A DNA stretch of 50,790 bases from contig JANMXI010000265.1 in NCBI GenBank assembly GCA_031394735.1, positions 1 to 50,790 on the forward strand, in the 5' to 3' direction. Made by a program: the position numbers and the translations under genes. Positions within the stretch are counted from its first letter, which is position 1; each line of letters starts with the position of its first letter. Shown here in pieces: positions 9,009 through 16,954 of this stretch. Origin of the DNA: TMP-86 sp031394735. Its GTDB lineage: Bacteria > Pseudomonadota > Gammaproteobacteria > Steroidobacterales > Steroidobacteraceae. The notes under the pieces were generated by a model. The model made no database searches. It saw only the letters and a list, made by a program, of their open reading frames with translations, and had not been told where the DNA came from.

Positions 9009-9395
9009 ATGATGTACGTGGATATTGTGATCGCATTGGCGGCCATTCAGTTCCTGATTTTTGGCATGCAGGTGGGTGCGGCACGTGGCCGTTACGGCAT
9101 CAAGGCTCCGGCAATCTCCGGACACGATCTGTTCGACCGCTATTTCCGCGTTCAGCAAAACTCCCTGGAAAGCCTGGTCGTCTTCCTCCCAGGTCTGTAT
9201 CTGTTCAGTGGCCATGTCAGTCCGCTGTGGGCGGCAGCCTTGGGCGCGGTCTACCTCATCGGTCGACAGCTATATGCGATGGCCTACGTCAAAAACCCCG
9301 CGTCCCGTGGTCCGGGCTATGGAATCTCGATGCTCGCCGCCGTCGTGCTACTGGGTGGCGGACTCGCCATGGCCGTCTGGCACGCGATTCACTAA
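9009..9395 (+). CDS. MAPEG family membrane protein
   Basis: Small integral membrane protein of the MAPEG family (membrane-associated proteins in eicosanoid and glutathione metabolism), whose bacterial members include glutathione-dependent enzymes and many of unknown role. The 128 residues contain four hydrophobic helices. The loop after helix 1, GRYGIKAPAISG, and the second-helix signature FDRYFRVQQNSLESLVVFLP (residues about 42-61) are the family hallmark. ATG 9009 is chosen because AAGGA at 8997-9001 lies 7 bases upstream. The stop overlaps the end of the convergent GGDEF gene by 4 bp. Substrate not deducible. Confidence 0.87.
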   Translation: MMYVDIVIALAAIQFLIFGMQVGAARGRYGIKAPAISGHDLFDRYFRVQQNSLESLVVFLPGLYLFSGHVSPLWAAALGAVYLIGRQLYAMAYVKNPASRGPGYGISMLAAVVLLGGGLAMAVWHAIH

Positions 9396-10444
9396 GCGTT
9401 TTCAGACGGGGGGCGGCGCAGCTCTTTGTCGCGCCGCATGCGGCGGTCGGCCAGATTCAACAACTCACGCGCCTCGCGTCCATCCTTCGGGTAGGTCGAC
9501 ACACCGATGCTGACGGTGCAGCGGATCATGCGACTGCGCAGATCCAAGGTCGTGTTGTAAACCGTGTTGCGGATTCTCTTCAGAACGACGTCCGCCACCT
9601 CCGGCGTCGCGCCGGGCAACAGCACCGCAAATTCACCGGCGCTCAGGCGAGCCGCGAAATCCGAGGTGCGAATGCAGCGCAGAATGCATTGCGAGACGAG
9701 CTTGATGGCGCTGTTGCCGGCCTCATGACCGTAGCCTTCATTGATGCCCTTCAGCTTGTCGATGTCGACGCTCAAGATGGCATACAAACCCTGTGCAGCA
9801 TCGATCTTCGCATGTTGATCGCGCAAGGTTTCGTTGAATGCACGCAGGTTGAGGACGCCGGTGAGATCGTCGCTGAGTGCAAGGTTCTCCAGATGCTCGC
9901 GTGCTTCACTGACATCCGCCGACAAGGTGGTGGTGAGATAGGCCACCAGGAAAAAAGGCGCCAGCGCACCCACGGCTTCGGCTGCATACCGCAGCGAGAG
10001 CACATCGATGTCGGGCGAGGCGGCGGCCAATGCCATGTGACACAGAAAGATGGTGCCGACCTGCAGCAGGGTGAGCGTGCGGCCCAGGGTCAGGCTACTC
10101 AGGATGATGGGCAAGAGATACAGGTTGAGCAAAGGGCTAGCGTTCTTGCCGGTGAACCACAGGACACAGGTGATGAACACCATCAGGGTCCAGGATTCGA
10201 TCGCCAACTTGACCAGCGTCTGACGCGGGAAAAAGCGGCGCGCGCGAAACAGCACGATCATCACGGCGAAGGCGGCCATCAGCCCAATGACCGGTTTGAC
10301 CTGCTCCGCAGGCGCTTTGGACCAGATCAGCACCAGCGCCACGAGCAGAATGCACAACACTTCGACCGCTGAGGTACTGCGGATGAAGCGCCGCAGATCC
10401 AGTGAACGGACCTCGCTATCGCCGGTGTCGGGGGCTTCGCTCAT
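9392..10444 (-). CDS. Membrane-bound GGDEF-domain protein with degenerate active site
   Basis: The 350-residue protein has five or six hydrophobic segments in its first 180 residues and a C-terminal GGDEF (diguanylate cyclase) domain from about residue 190. The domain fold is clear: metal-site strand SVDIDKLKGINEGYGHEAG (residues 225-243) and VSIGVSTYP near 310. The signature that should read GGDEF is SAGEF (residues 268-272; bases 9629-9643), and the usual IND/GD positions read INE/GN. The inhibitory-site motif RxxD is present as RTSD (259-262), exactly five residues ahead. It is therefore probably catalytically weak or inactive and may act as a c-di-GMP sensor; that is inference. It lies 14 bp downstream of ctpA and may share its transcript. 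Confidence 0.88.
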   Translation of the reverse strand: MSEAPDTGDSEVRSLDLRRFIRSTSAVEVLCILLVALVLIWSKAPAEQVKPVIGLMAAFAVMIVLFRARRFFPRQTLVKLAIESWTLMVFITCVLWFTGKNASPLLNLYLLPIILSSLTLGRTLTLLQVGTIFLCHMALAAASPDIDVLSLRYAAEAVGALAPFFLVAYLTTTLSADVSEAREHLENLALSDDLTGVLNLRAFNETLRDQHAKIDAAQGLYAILSVDIDKLKGINEGYGHEAGNSAIKLVSQCILRCIRTSDFAARLSAGEFAVLLPGATPEVADVVLKRIRNTVYNTTLDLRSRMIRCTVSIGVSTYPKDGREARELLNLADRRMRRDKELRRPPSENA

Positions 10445-10458
10445 TCGAAGGTCGCTCG

Positions 10459-11745
10459 TTAACGCAAGTTGGCGGTGGACACCGGCGCTGCACCGGGTGC
10501 GGGTTGCACCGCCGGCGGCGTCTTTTCCAGCCGGTGGTGCAGTTCGAGGAAAGCGCGTTTGACTTCCGCGTCGCGCGCGATCGACAAGGTCTCGAAGTTG
10601 CCATTCTCGTTGGCCGGATCCGGTCCCCGATCCAACACGAGGTCGGGCTCGATGCCCTTGTGATTGATGGAAGCGCCGGAGGGTGTGAAATAGCGCGACG
10701 TGGTGAGCTTGATGGCGCGGTTTTCGGTAAGTGGTATGACGGTCTGCACCGATCCTTTGCCGAACGTGCGGCGGCCGATGAGCGTGCCGCGATGATTGTC
10801 CTGCAACGCACCGGCAACGATTTCCGCAGCCGATGCCGAGCCTGCATTGACCAGCACCATGATGGGCGCTCCCTCCAGGGCATCGCCGGGCGTCGCGTCC
10901 ATGCGGAACTTGGAATCTTCGGTACGCCCATCGGCGCTGACGATGATGCCGGACTCCAGGAATTCGTCGGCCACCGCCACGCCGGCTTCAAGCACGCCGC
11001 CGGGATTGTTGCGCAAATCGAGCACCAGGCCCTGGAGCGCTTTGCCGTGATTGCGTTCGCGCAGCAGTTGCAGGTCTTTATGCAGATCCTGCGCCGTCGT
11101 TTCGCTGAACTGCGAAATGCGCGCATACCCCAATCCACTTTCCGGCAATTCCCATTTCACGCTGCGCAGTTCGATGCGCGCGCGCTTCAGCTTGAATTCC
11201 AGCGGCTCGTCGACGTTTTCGCGCTCGATGCCGATGCGCACCTCACTCCCTGACGGACCCCGCATGCGGCGGATCACGCTGTCCAGGGAATTGGTCTGCA
11301 CCGGCACGCCATCGATGCTGATGATGGCATCGCCGGCGCGGATGCCCGCCGCCGCCGCCGAACCGCCGTCGATGGGTGCGATCACCACCACCGCGCCATC
11401 CTGCAGGGAGACCTCGATGCCCACGCCGGAATACTCGCCGGCGCTGTTGATCTTGATGTCCTCGTAGTCCTCGCCCTCGAGCAGTTCGGAGTGCGGATCC
11501 AGCGAGGACACCATGCCGTGCACCGCGGCCTGCAAGAGTTGATGATCGTTCACCGGGTCGACGTAGTCGCGCTTGACGCGTTCGAGAACCTCGGCGAGCA
11601 GACGGGCATCCGCCCACGGCAGCGCAGTGGCGGGAGAATCGATCTTCGTCTTGCCGGCCCAGACGGCGGCGGCGAGGCCGGCAGACATGCCTATGACAAT
11701 TCCGGCGATTAAAGTGACCCAGGAGCCAGCGATGGAGCGTTTCAC
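10459..11745 (-). CDS. S41 family C-terminal processing peptidase
   Basis: Periplasmic tail-specific serine protease of the CtpA/Prc family, anchored by an N-terminal helix (LIAGIVIGMSAGLAAAVW). Order of domains: membrane anchor, helical region with YVDPVNDHQLLQAAVHGM, PDZ domain around residues 85-155 (SIDGVPVQTNSLDSVI), and the S41 catalytic core with the serine in NAGSASAAEIVAG and the lysine in RTFGKGSVQT. The catalytic Ser and Lys are both present, so activity is expected. The start is uncertain: the GTG at 11745 (VKRSIAGSW) gives a normal anchor, while three in-frame ATGs near 11802-11814 or a GTG at 11844 would add a basic stretch. Next to envC, a common pairing in gammaproteobacteria. 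Confidence 0.88.
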   Translation of the reverse strand: MKRSIAGSWVTLIAGIVIGMSAGLAAAVWAGKTKIDSPATALPWADARLLAEVLERVKRDYVDPVNDHQLLQAAVHGMVSSLDPHSELLEGEDYEDIKINSAGEYSGVGIEVSLQDGAVVVIAPIDGGSAAAAGIRAGDAIISIDGVPVQTNSLDSVIRRMRGPSGSEVRIGIERENVDEPLEFKLKRARIELRSVKWELPESGLGYARISQFSETTAQDLHKDLQLLRERNHGKALQGLVLDLRNNPGGVLEAGVAVADEFLESGIIVSADGRTEDSKFRMDATPGDALEGAPIMVLVNAGSASAAEIVAGALQDNHRGTLIGRRTFGKGSVQTVIPLTENRAIKLTTSRYFTPSGASINHKGIEPDLVLDRGPDPANENGNFETLSIARDAEVKRAFLELHHRLEKTPPAVQPAPGAAPVSTANLR

Positions 11746-12038
11746 GGGGCGCAAGCATACGCTGCCGATCGACACAGGCCAATCGCGCGTGAAGCGCCTC
11801 ATCCTCATCCTCATCACGCGATTGCGCGGGGTTGCCTGCGACACCGCGTCGCTCAGCCGCGTGTCGCAGTCCAGCCCCGGCCGACAGCCCGTGATGTTCG
11901 TAATACACGGTCAGGTTGAAGGAGTCCTTGCATACGCCGGGAATCGGCAGGCTGCTGTTGAAAGCCGTGGTCTGCTCGGAGTCAGAGTTGGAATCCTGCG
12001 GCGGAGCGCCCTCGCGCTCATAGTCGGCGCGTCGACGT
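11746..12038. other. Gap between envC and ctpA, no clear gene
   Basis: About 290 bp lie between the envC stop and the most likely ctpA start. Short open frames exist on the minus strand, including one reading YEREGAPPQDSN and then CKDSFNLTVYYEHHG before it runs into a frame that shadows ctpA, but none has a convincing start, ribosome binding site or recognisable family. ATGAGG is repeated three times near 11800-11814. The region may hold the ctpA leader or the remnant of a decayed gene. Confidence 0.4.
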
Positions 12039-13208
12039 TCAGCGCCGCGGTTTCAACCAGACTTGCGGATCCATGGCGCTGCGGCCGCGGCGAATTTCCA
12101 GATACAGATGCGGTGAATCCGCCGCACTCATGCCGGCGATGACATCGCCGGGCGCGACGCTGTCGCCGACCCGCTTGTACAGCACCTCGGCAGACCCAAA
12201 CAGGCTCATGTAGCCGCCGCCATGTTCGATGATCAGCAGCAGTCCCATACCCTGCAGCCAGTCGGCGTAAACCACGCGTCCATAGTACGGCGCGCGCACT
12301 TTGGCGCTGCGCGCCGCGTCGATCAACATGCCGTTCCAGCGCAGGGTGCCACCGCGCGACGCGTGGAAGCGCGCCGCAATGCGGCCGGCAACCGGCCACG
12401 GCAACTGGCCGTGCATGTGCGCAAACGGCTTCTGCGGCCCGAGGGCGAAATCCGGCAGCACGCGGTTCAGGTCGGCCAGCAGCGCATCCAACGCCTGTTG
12501 TTCGCGCTGCATGCGGTCGATCTGCTGGTGCGCACCCTCGACGCGTTGATTCAACGCGTTCACCGCGGTCGCGCGCTGTGCCCGGGCCTGCTGCAGCGAC
12601 TGTAATGCGATTCGCGCCTGCACCCCGAGCTGGTCCAGTTTTGTGGCTTGCTCCTGCAGGTCGCGATCCATCGCCTGCAATCGTGCGACATCCGCCTCAA
12701 TCGCCTGGATTTGTGCAACGCGCGCGCGGCCGAAATAGCCGTGATACGCGAGCATGCGACCCAGCATCGCCGGATTCTCCTGGTTCAGCATCAGGCGCAA
12801 GGAGGGTTGGCGGCCGAGTTGGTAGGAGGCGCGAACCTGCTGTGCCAGTTGCGCACGCTGCGCGTCCAGCCGTTGCTGGACCTGGGCGCGCTCCGCCGCC
12901 AGTTGCTGGCGGTGTTTGTCCAGTTCGGCGCGTTCGCGCTGCACGGCCTCAAGCTGCTGTCGTTTGTCGGGAAGCGCCAGATCGGCTGCGCGCAGATCGG
13001 CGGCAAGCGCATCGCGCTTTTGCAGGTCCTGGGCGACTCGCGCGGTCAATTCGGCGATACGTGCCCGCAGGACTGCCTGCTTCTGACCGGCCTGAGCCGC
13101 ACTGGGCGCCGCCGCTGCGGCACGCGCAAATCCTGCTGGAATCAGGCACAAAAGCAGGCCCAGCAACGGGAACAGACATAATGGGTGGGGTGCTTTGATC
13201 CGGCTCAC
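12039..13208 (-). CDS. envC: Murein hydrolase activator EnvC
   Basis: Secreted activator of cell-division amidases. The 389-residue protein has a signal peptide (cleavage likely after FARAAA, residue about 32), a long coiled coil rich in Ala, Gln, Arg and Leu (residues about 40-250), and a C-terminal LytM/M23 domain (about 270-389). In the LytM domain the zinc ligands are missing: the HxxxD motif is replaced by NGMLID and the HxH motif by LYLEIR. This is the hallmark of EnvC-type activators rather than active endopeptidases. Translation starts at a GTG (13208). It is transcribed divergently from the rhodanese gene and is followed by ctpA. Confidence 0.92.
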   Translation of the reverse strand: MSRIKAPHPLCLFPLLGLLLCLIPAGFARAAAAAPSAAQAGQKQAVLRARIAELTARVAQDLQKRDALAADLRAADLALPDKRQQLEAVQRERAELDKHRQQLAAERAQVQQRLDAQRAQLAQQVRASYQLGRQPSLRLMLNQENPAMLGRMLAYHGYFGRARVAQIQAIEADVARLQAMDRDLQEQATKLDQLGVQARIALQSLQQARAQRATAVNALNQRVEGAHQQIDRMQREQQALDALLADLNRVLPDFALGPQKPFAHMHGQLPWPVAGRIAARFHASRGGTLRWNGMLIDAARSAKVRAPYYGRVVYADWLQGMGLLLIIEHGGGYMSLFGSAEVLYKRVGDSVAPGDVIAGMSAADSPHLYLEIRRGRSAMDPQVWLKPRR

Positions 13209-13239
13209 GGGGCGCCAGCATACAACCCCGGAGCGGCGC

Positions 13240-13248
13240 TGCTATACT
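13240..13248 (+). promoter_or_regulatory. Extended -10 promoter of the rhodanese-grxC-secB operon
   Basis: TGCTATACT is a TGn extended -10 element with a five-of-six match to TATAAT. It is placed 36 bp ahead of the rhodanese ATG, in the 76-bp gap between divergent genes. No good -35 hexamer is present, which is usual for extended -10 promoters. The start site is inferred. Confidence 0.55.
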
Positions 13249-13284
13249 TGCGCCCCGCAAAATCATGGAAAATCGTAAAGCTTT

Positions 13285-13731
13285 ATGCAGCGTTTTTTTG
13301 AATATCTGACGCATCACCCGTACCTGTCGGGCGCCGCGGTGGTCATCGCCATTCTCGTGATCGTGAATGAGTTTCTCGAGCGCGCCAAAAGTTTTGCCGC
13401 GGTCAGCGCGGCGCAGGCCGTGCAGATGATGAATCAGGGCGCCCTGCTGCTGGACGTGCGCGGCAAAGAGGTCTACGAGGCGGGTCACATCGGCGACGCG
13501 CGCAACATTCTCGAGGCCGAGCTGGCAACACAGGCCGATTCGCTGTTGAAGAAATGGCGCGAGCGGAACGTGATCGTGTACTGCGACAGCGGCGTACGCA
13601 GCGCCGGTGCGGCGCGGGCCTTAAGCAAACTCGGCTTTGCAAAAGTGTTCAATCTGGCGGGCGGACTGGATGCCTGGCGCAAGGACAATCTGCCGTTGGT
13701 CAAAGGCGCAGCGAGCGGCAAGGGCAAGTGA
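13285..13731 (+). CDS. Rhodanese-like domain protein (YibN type)
   Basis: Membrane-anchored rhodanese. The 148-residue protein has one N-terminal hydrophobic helix (AAVVIAILVIVNEFL) followed by a single rhodanese domain with LLLDVRGKEVYEAGHIGDA and the active-site loop YCDSGVRSAG, in which the cysteine (residue about 97) would carry persulfide sulfur. FNLAGGLDAWRKDNLPL closes the domain. The gene order rhodanese-grxC-secB-gpsA is conserved in gammaproteobacteria (yibN in E. coli). The sulfur donor and acceptor are unknown. Confidence 0.92.
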   Translation: MQRFFEYLTHHPYLSGAAVVIAILVIVNEFLERAKSFAAVSAAQAVQMMNQGALLLDVRGKEVYEAGHIGDARNILEAELATQADSLLKKWRERNVIVYCDSGVRSAGAARALSKLGFAKVFNLAGGLDAWRKDNLPLVKGAASGKGK

Positions 13732-13742
13732 GCGCAGGGCCG

Positions 13743-14009
13743 ATGAGCCAGCCGCGCATCGTCATGTACGTCACCGGCTGGTGTCCGTACTGCCAACGCG
13801 CGCGCAATCTGCTGGGCGGGAAGAACTTGAGCATCGAGGAAATCGACGTGGAGTCAGATCCTGCGTTGCGCGAAGAAATGAAAACACGCAGCGGCCGTTC
13901 CACCGTGCCGCAAATCTTCATCGGTACCACCCATGTCGGGGGCTTCGATGACTTGAACACCTTGGATCGAGACGGCGGTCTCGACCGTCTACTGAAGGAA
14001 TCGACATGA
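13743..14009 (+). CDS. grxC: Glutaredoxin 3
   Basis: Small glutathione-dependent disulfide oxidoreductase. The 88-residue protein contains the CPYC active site (in TGWCPYCQRARNLL, residues about 11-24), the cis-proline TVP (STVPQIFIGTTHVGG) and the glutathione-binding GGFDDL segment. The ATG at 13743 is preferred to an in-frame start far upstream, since a longer form would overlap the rhodanese gene and add a non-glutaredoxin sequence. The stop overlaps the secB ATG (ATGA), indicating coupling. Confidence 0.95.
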   Translation: MSQPRIVMYVTGWCPYCQRARNLLGGKNLSIEEIDVESDPALREEMKTRSGRSTVPQIFIGTTHVGGFDDLNTLDRDGGLDRLLKEST

Positions 14010-14482
14010 ATGACTTAGTTGCGGACAACACCCAGACGACCGCCGGGGGGGTGCAGATCACGCTGCAGACCGTGTACCTGAAGGATTGCTCCTACGAATC
14101 CCCGAACGGACCGCGCCTGCCGACCAATGAGAATTGGGAACCCAAATTCCAATTGAACATGAACACCAGCGGCGATGAGATCGGAACCGACGTGCGCGAG
14201 GTGCTGCTGACGATCACGCTCGAGGCCAAGCAGGGTGAGCAGACTTTGTATCTGGTGGAGGTCAAGCAGGCGGGCGTGTTCACCATCGTCGGCGCCTCCG
14301 CCGATGACATGAAGCGGCTCATCGGCAGTTTCTGCCCCAGCGTTCTGTTTCCGTACGCGCGCGAGGCCATTTCAGATCTGGTGGTCAAGGGCGGCTTCCC
14401 GAACTTCCTGCTGCCGCTGGTCAACTTCGACGCCTTGCTGGCACAGGCCGCCGAGTCTCCGCAGAATTCCCTGGTGAACTGA
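14006..14482 (+). CDS. secB: Protein-export chaperone SecB
   Basis: Cytoplasmic tetrameric chaperone that holds preproteins unfolded and passes them to SecA. The 158-residue protein matches the family length and shows the conserved blocks VYLKDCSYESPNGP (residues about 22-35), VREVLLTITLEAK, VEVKQAGVFTI and GGFPNFLLPLVNFDALL near the C-terminus. It sits between grxC and gpsA, as in E. coli. Its stop TGA overlaps the GAGGA that appears to be the ribosome binding site of gpsA. Confidence 0.96.
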   Translation: MNDLVADNTQTTAGGVQITLQTVYLKDCSYESPNGPRLPTNENWEPKFQLNMNTSGDEIGTDVREVLLTITLEAKQGEQTLYLVEVKQAGVFTIVGASADDMKRLIGSFCPSVLFPYAREAISDLVVKGGFPNFLLPLVNFDALLAQAAESPQNSLVN

Positions 14483-14492
14483 GGACGCACGC

Positions 14493-15500
14493 ATCAGCGG
14501 CCACGCGGAGCGCATCGCGGTCATCGGCGCCGGTTCCTGGGGCACGGCGCTGGCCATTCAATTCGCGCGTTCCGGCCATCGTACCTGGTTGTGGGGTCGG
14601 GACGCGCAGCAACTGAGTACGATGCAGCGCGAGCGCTGCAACACGCGCTATCTGCCCGGCGCAGCCTTTCCGCACAGCCTGCAGGTCGAAGCCGATCTGG
14701 CGCGCGCCTTGCGTGAATGCGACGACGCACTGATCGCCGTGCCCTCGCATGCGTTTCGCAGCACGCTGGAGAGCCTCAAACCGTATCTGCGTTCCTCGAC
14801 TCGCGTCGCCTGGGCGACCAAGGGTTTCGAGCTCGGCAGCGGCAAGCTGCCCTACGCGGTGGCCTCGGAGGTACTGGGCGCGCGGCCGCTTGCGGTCCTT
14901 TCAGGTCCCACCTTTGCTCGCGAGGTCGGCGCCGGACTGCCCACGGCGATGACCGTCGCCTCCGCAGACCCGCAGTTCGCGGCGAAGCTAGCCAACAATC
15001 TGTCAGGCCCGACGTTCCGCGCCTACACGCAGGCGGATTGGCTCGGCGTCGAGGTGGGGGGCGCGGTCAAGAACGTCATCGCCATCGCCACCGGTATTGC
15101 CGACGGCGTGGGCTTCGGCGCGAATACCCGCGTGGCACTGATCACGCGAGGACTCGCCGAGATGATGCGTCTGGGCGTGAAGCTGGGCGCACAGCGCGAC
15201 ACTTTCATGGGCCTGGCCGGACTGGGCGATCTGGTGTTGACCTGCACCGATGATCAATCGCGCAACCGGCGCTTTGGCGTAGCGCTCGGGCGTGGCGTTG
15301 ACGCCGCGGAAGCACAGCGCAGCATCGGCCAGGTGGTGGAGGGCGTCAGTGCGGCGCGCGCGGTGCGCGATGTCGCCGCATCTCATCAGGTGGAAATGCC
15401 GATTTGCGGCGAGGCGTATCGGGTGATGTATGAGCACAAACCCATCCTCGAGGCGGTGCAGGCGCTGATGAGTCGCGAAGTACGCTCCGAGACGGAGTGA
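14493..15500 (+). CDS. gpsA: NAD(P)-dependent glycerol-3-phosphate dehydrogenase, ATC start
   Basis: Makes sn-glycerol 3-phosphate from dihydroxyacetone phosphate for phospholipid synthesis. The protein has the N-terminal Rossmann motif IAVIGAGSWGTALA, the SGPTFAREV segment, and the catalytic-domain block GAVKNVIAIATGIADG. The open frame begins after an in-frame TGA at 14475-14477, and no ATG, GTG or TTG occurs before the Rossmann motif; the first canonical start is a TTG at 14589, which would remove the dinucleotide-binding site. The best start is the ATC at 14493, 7 bases after GAGGA (14481-14485), giving 335 residues, close to the 339 of E. coli GpsA. The start is an inference; the gene identity is secure. 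Confidence 0.93.
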   Translation: MSGHAERIAVIGAGSWGTALAIQFARSGHRTWLWGRDAQQLSTMQRERCNTRYLPGAAFPHSLQVEADLARALRECDDALIAVPSHAFRSTLESLKPYLRSSTRVAWATKGFELGSGKLPYAVASEVLGARPLAVLSGPTFAREVGAGLPTAMTVASADPQFAAKLANNLSGPTFRAYTQADWLGVEVGGAVKNVIAIATGIADGVGFGANTRVALITRGLAEMMRLGVKLGAQRDTFMGLAGLGDLVLTCTDDQSRNRRFGVALGRGVDAAEAQRSIGQVVEGVSAARAVRDVAASHQVEMPICGEAYRVMYEHKPILEAVQALMSREVRSETE

Positions 15501-15519
15501 GCCGGCGCGGGTGGCGCAG

Positions 15520-15987
15520 TCATCGATCCGCGCCGGTGAATCGCTGCTGGCGCCAGGCTTCATAGAGCACCAACGCCACGCTGTTGGACAGGTTCAAGGA
15601 ACGCGTCGCATTGGCCATGGGAATATGCAGCCACTGCTGCGCGGGCACAGCCGCCGCCCAGGCAGCGCCCAGCCCACGCGTCTCGGATCCGAAGATCAGC
15701 ACATCGCCGCGCTGAAACGCCTGCTCCGTATAGCGCTTCGCGCCCGTCGTTTCGACGACGAAGAACCGCGAACCTTCCAGGTGACTCAGGCAGGCGCTCA
15801 TATCCTCATGCACCTGCACATGCACCAGGTCGTGGTAATCCAGACCCGCGCGCTGCAGCTGTTTGGCTTCCAACGTGAAGCCCAAAGGCTTCACCAAATG
15901 CAACCGGGCGCCGCTGTTCGCGCACAAGCGAATCACGTTGCCGGTATTGGGCGGGATCTCGGGTTCAGCCAGTACGATGTGAAACAT
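15520..15987 (-). CDS. trmL: tRNA (cytidine/uridine-34-2'-O)-methyltransferase TrmL
   Basis: SPOUT-class methyltransferase that modifies the wobble ribose of tRNA-Leu isoacceptors. The 155-residue protein begins FHIVLAEPEIPPNTGNVIRL and contains the knot motifs FGSETRGLG (residues about 99-107), IPMANATRSLNLSNSVALV and YEAWRQQ at the end, as in TrmL (YibK). The length is typical. The ATG at 15987 faces the pyrD ATG with only 16 bp between the two start codons and shows no ribosome binding site, so its promoter must lie within or at the edge of pyrD. Confidence 0.93.
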   Translation of the reverse strand: MFHIVLAEPEIPPNTGNVIRLCANSGARLHLVKPLGFTLEAKQLQRAGLDYHDLVHVQVHEDMSACLSHLEGSRFFVVETTGAKRYTEQAFQRGDVLIFGSETRGLGAAWAAAVPAQQWLHIPMANATRSLNLSNSVALVLYEAWRQQRFTGADR

Positions 15988-15991
15988 CGGT

Positions 15992-15997
15992 TATAAT
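15992..15997 (+). promoter_or_regulatory. Perfect -10 box just ahead of pyrD
   Basis: TATAAT ends 6 bases before the pyrD ATG, so transcription would begin at or next to the start codon and give a leaderless or nearly leaderless mRNA. No ribosome binding site is present between it and the ATG. The -35 region (CCAGTA or similar) is weak. Confidence 0.55.
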
Positions 15998-16003
15998 TCA
16001 ACC

Positions 16004-16954
16004 ATGTCAGCCGTGCTCGACAGTCTAAGCCACTCGTTGAATGTCGAGTTTTGCGCACTGCGGCTGCAATCACCGATCGTGCTGCTGTCGGGCTGCGTCG
16101 GCTTCGGCGAAGAGTACACGCGCGTCGCAGGCTTTTCCAACCGCGATGCCGGCGCCATCGTGCTCAAGGGCACCACGCTCCTGCCGCGACTGGGCAATCC
16201 GGCGCACCGCGTGTACGAGACGCCGATGGGCATGCTCAATGCCATCGGTCTGCAAAATCCCGGCGTCGACCATGTAGTGCGCACCATTCTGCCGACACTG
16301 GATTTCACCGAGACGCGTTTCTTTGCCAATGTCTGTGGCTCCACCGTCGAAGAATATGCCGAAGTGACGCGGCGCTTCGACGACTCCCCCATCGATGCCA
16401 TGGAAATCAACATCTCCTGTCCGAACGTGAAGGAAGGCGGCGTTCAGTTCGGCAACAGCCCCGACATGTCGGCGCGCGTGGTGGAGGCCTGCCGCGCGGT
16501 GACCCGCAAACCGCTCATCACCAAGTTGTCGCCGAATCAGACGGATATCAAGGAAAACGCGCGCCGCTGCATCGAGGCCGGCACCGATGCGTTGTCGGTG
16601 ATCAACACCGTCATGGGCATGGCAATCGACGTGGAATCGCGCAAACCGGTCATCGGCAATGTGCAGGGCGGACTGTCGGGTCCGGCCATCAAGCCCATCG
16701 CCCTGCTCAAGGTGCATCAGGTGTCCGAGATCGCGCGCCGGCATCGCGTGCCCATCATCGGTCAGGGCGGCATTCAGTCGGCGCAGGATTCCCTGGAATT
16801 CATGATTGCCGGCGCCACTGCGGTGGGGATCGGCACCTCGTTGTTCTACGATCCCTTCGTCTGCAAGAAGATCAATGCCGGCATCACCGAGTATCTGCAG
16901 CGCCACGCCATGCCGCTGAGCGGATTGGTGGGCAGCCTGCATTCGGCGCGATAG
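16004..16954 (+). CDS. pyrD: Dihydroorotate dehydrogenase-like protein (class 1 type)
   Basis: FMN enzyme predicted to oxidise dihydroorotate to orotate in pyrimidine synthesis. The 316-residue TIM-barrel protein has SPIVLLSGCVGFG near the N-terminus, NPAHRVYETPMGMLNAIGLQ, the active-site loop INISCPNVKEGGVQFG in which cysteine is the expected class 1 base, KLSPN, and the phosphate-binding GQGGI and GATAVGIGTSLF segments. It resembles class 1B catalytic subunits (PyrDB), which normally pair with the iron-sulfur subunit PyrK; no pyrK is in the window, so the electron acceptor is uncertain. Gammaproteobacteria commonly use the class 2 quinone-linked enzyme, so this may be an additional or replacement type. 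Confidence 0.87.
   Translation: MSAVLDSLSHSLNVEFCALRLQSPIVLLSGCVGFGEEYTRVAGFSNRDAGAIVLKGTTLLPRLGNPAHRVYETPMGMLNAIGLQNPGVDHVVRTILPTLDFTETRFFANVCGSTVEEYAEVTRRFDDSPIDAMEINISCPNVKEGGVQFGNSPDMSARVVEACRAVTRKPLITKLSPNQTDIKENARRCIEAGTDALSVINTVMGMAIDVESRKPVIGNVQGGLSGPAIKPIALLKVHQVSEIARRHRVPIIGQGGIQSAQDSLEFMIAGATAVGIGTSLFYDPFVCKKINAGITEYLQRHAMPLSGLVGSLHSAR

Noticed and set aside
13554..13742. An N-terminally extended glutaredoxin
   Set aside because: The extension is out of frame with, and fully overlaps, the rhodanese gene and lacks thioredoxin-fold sequence.
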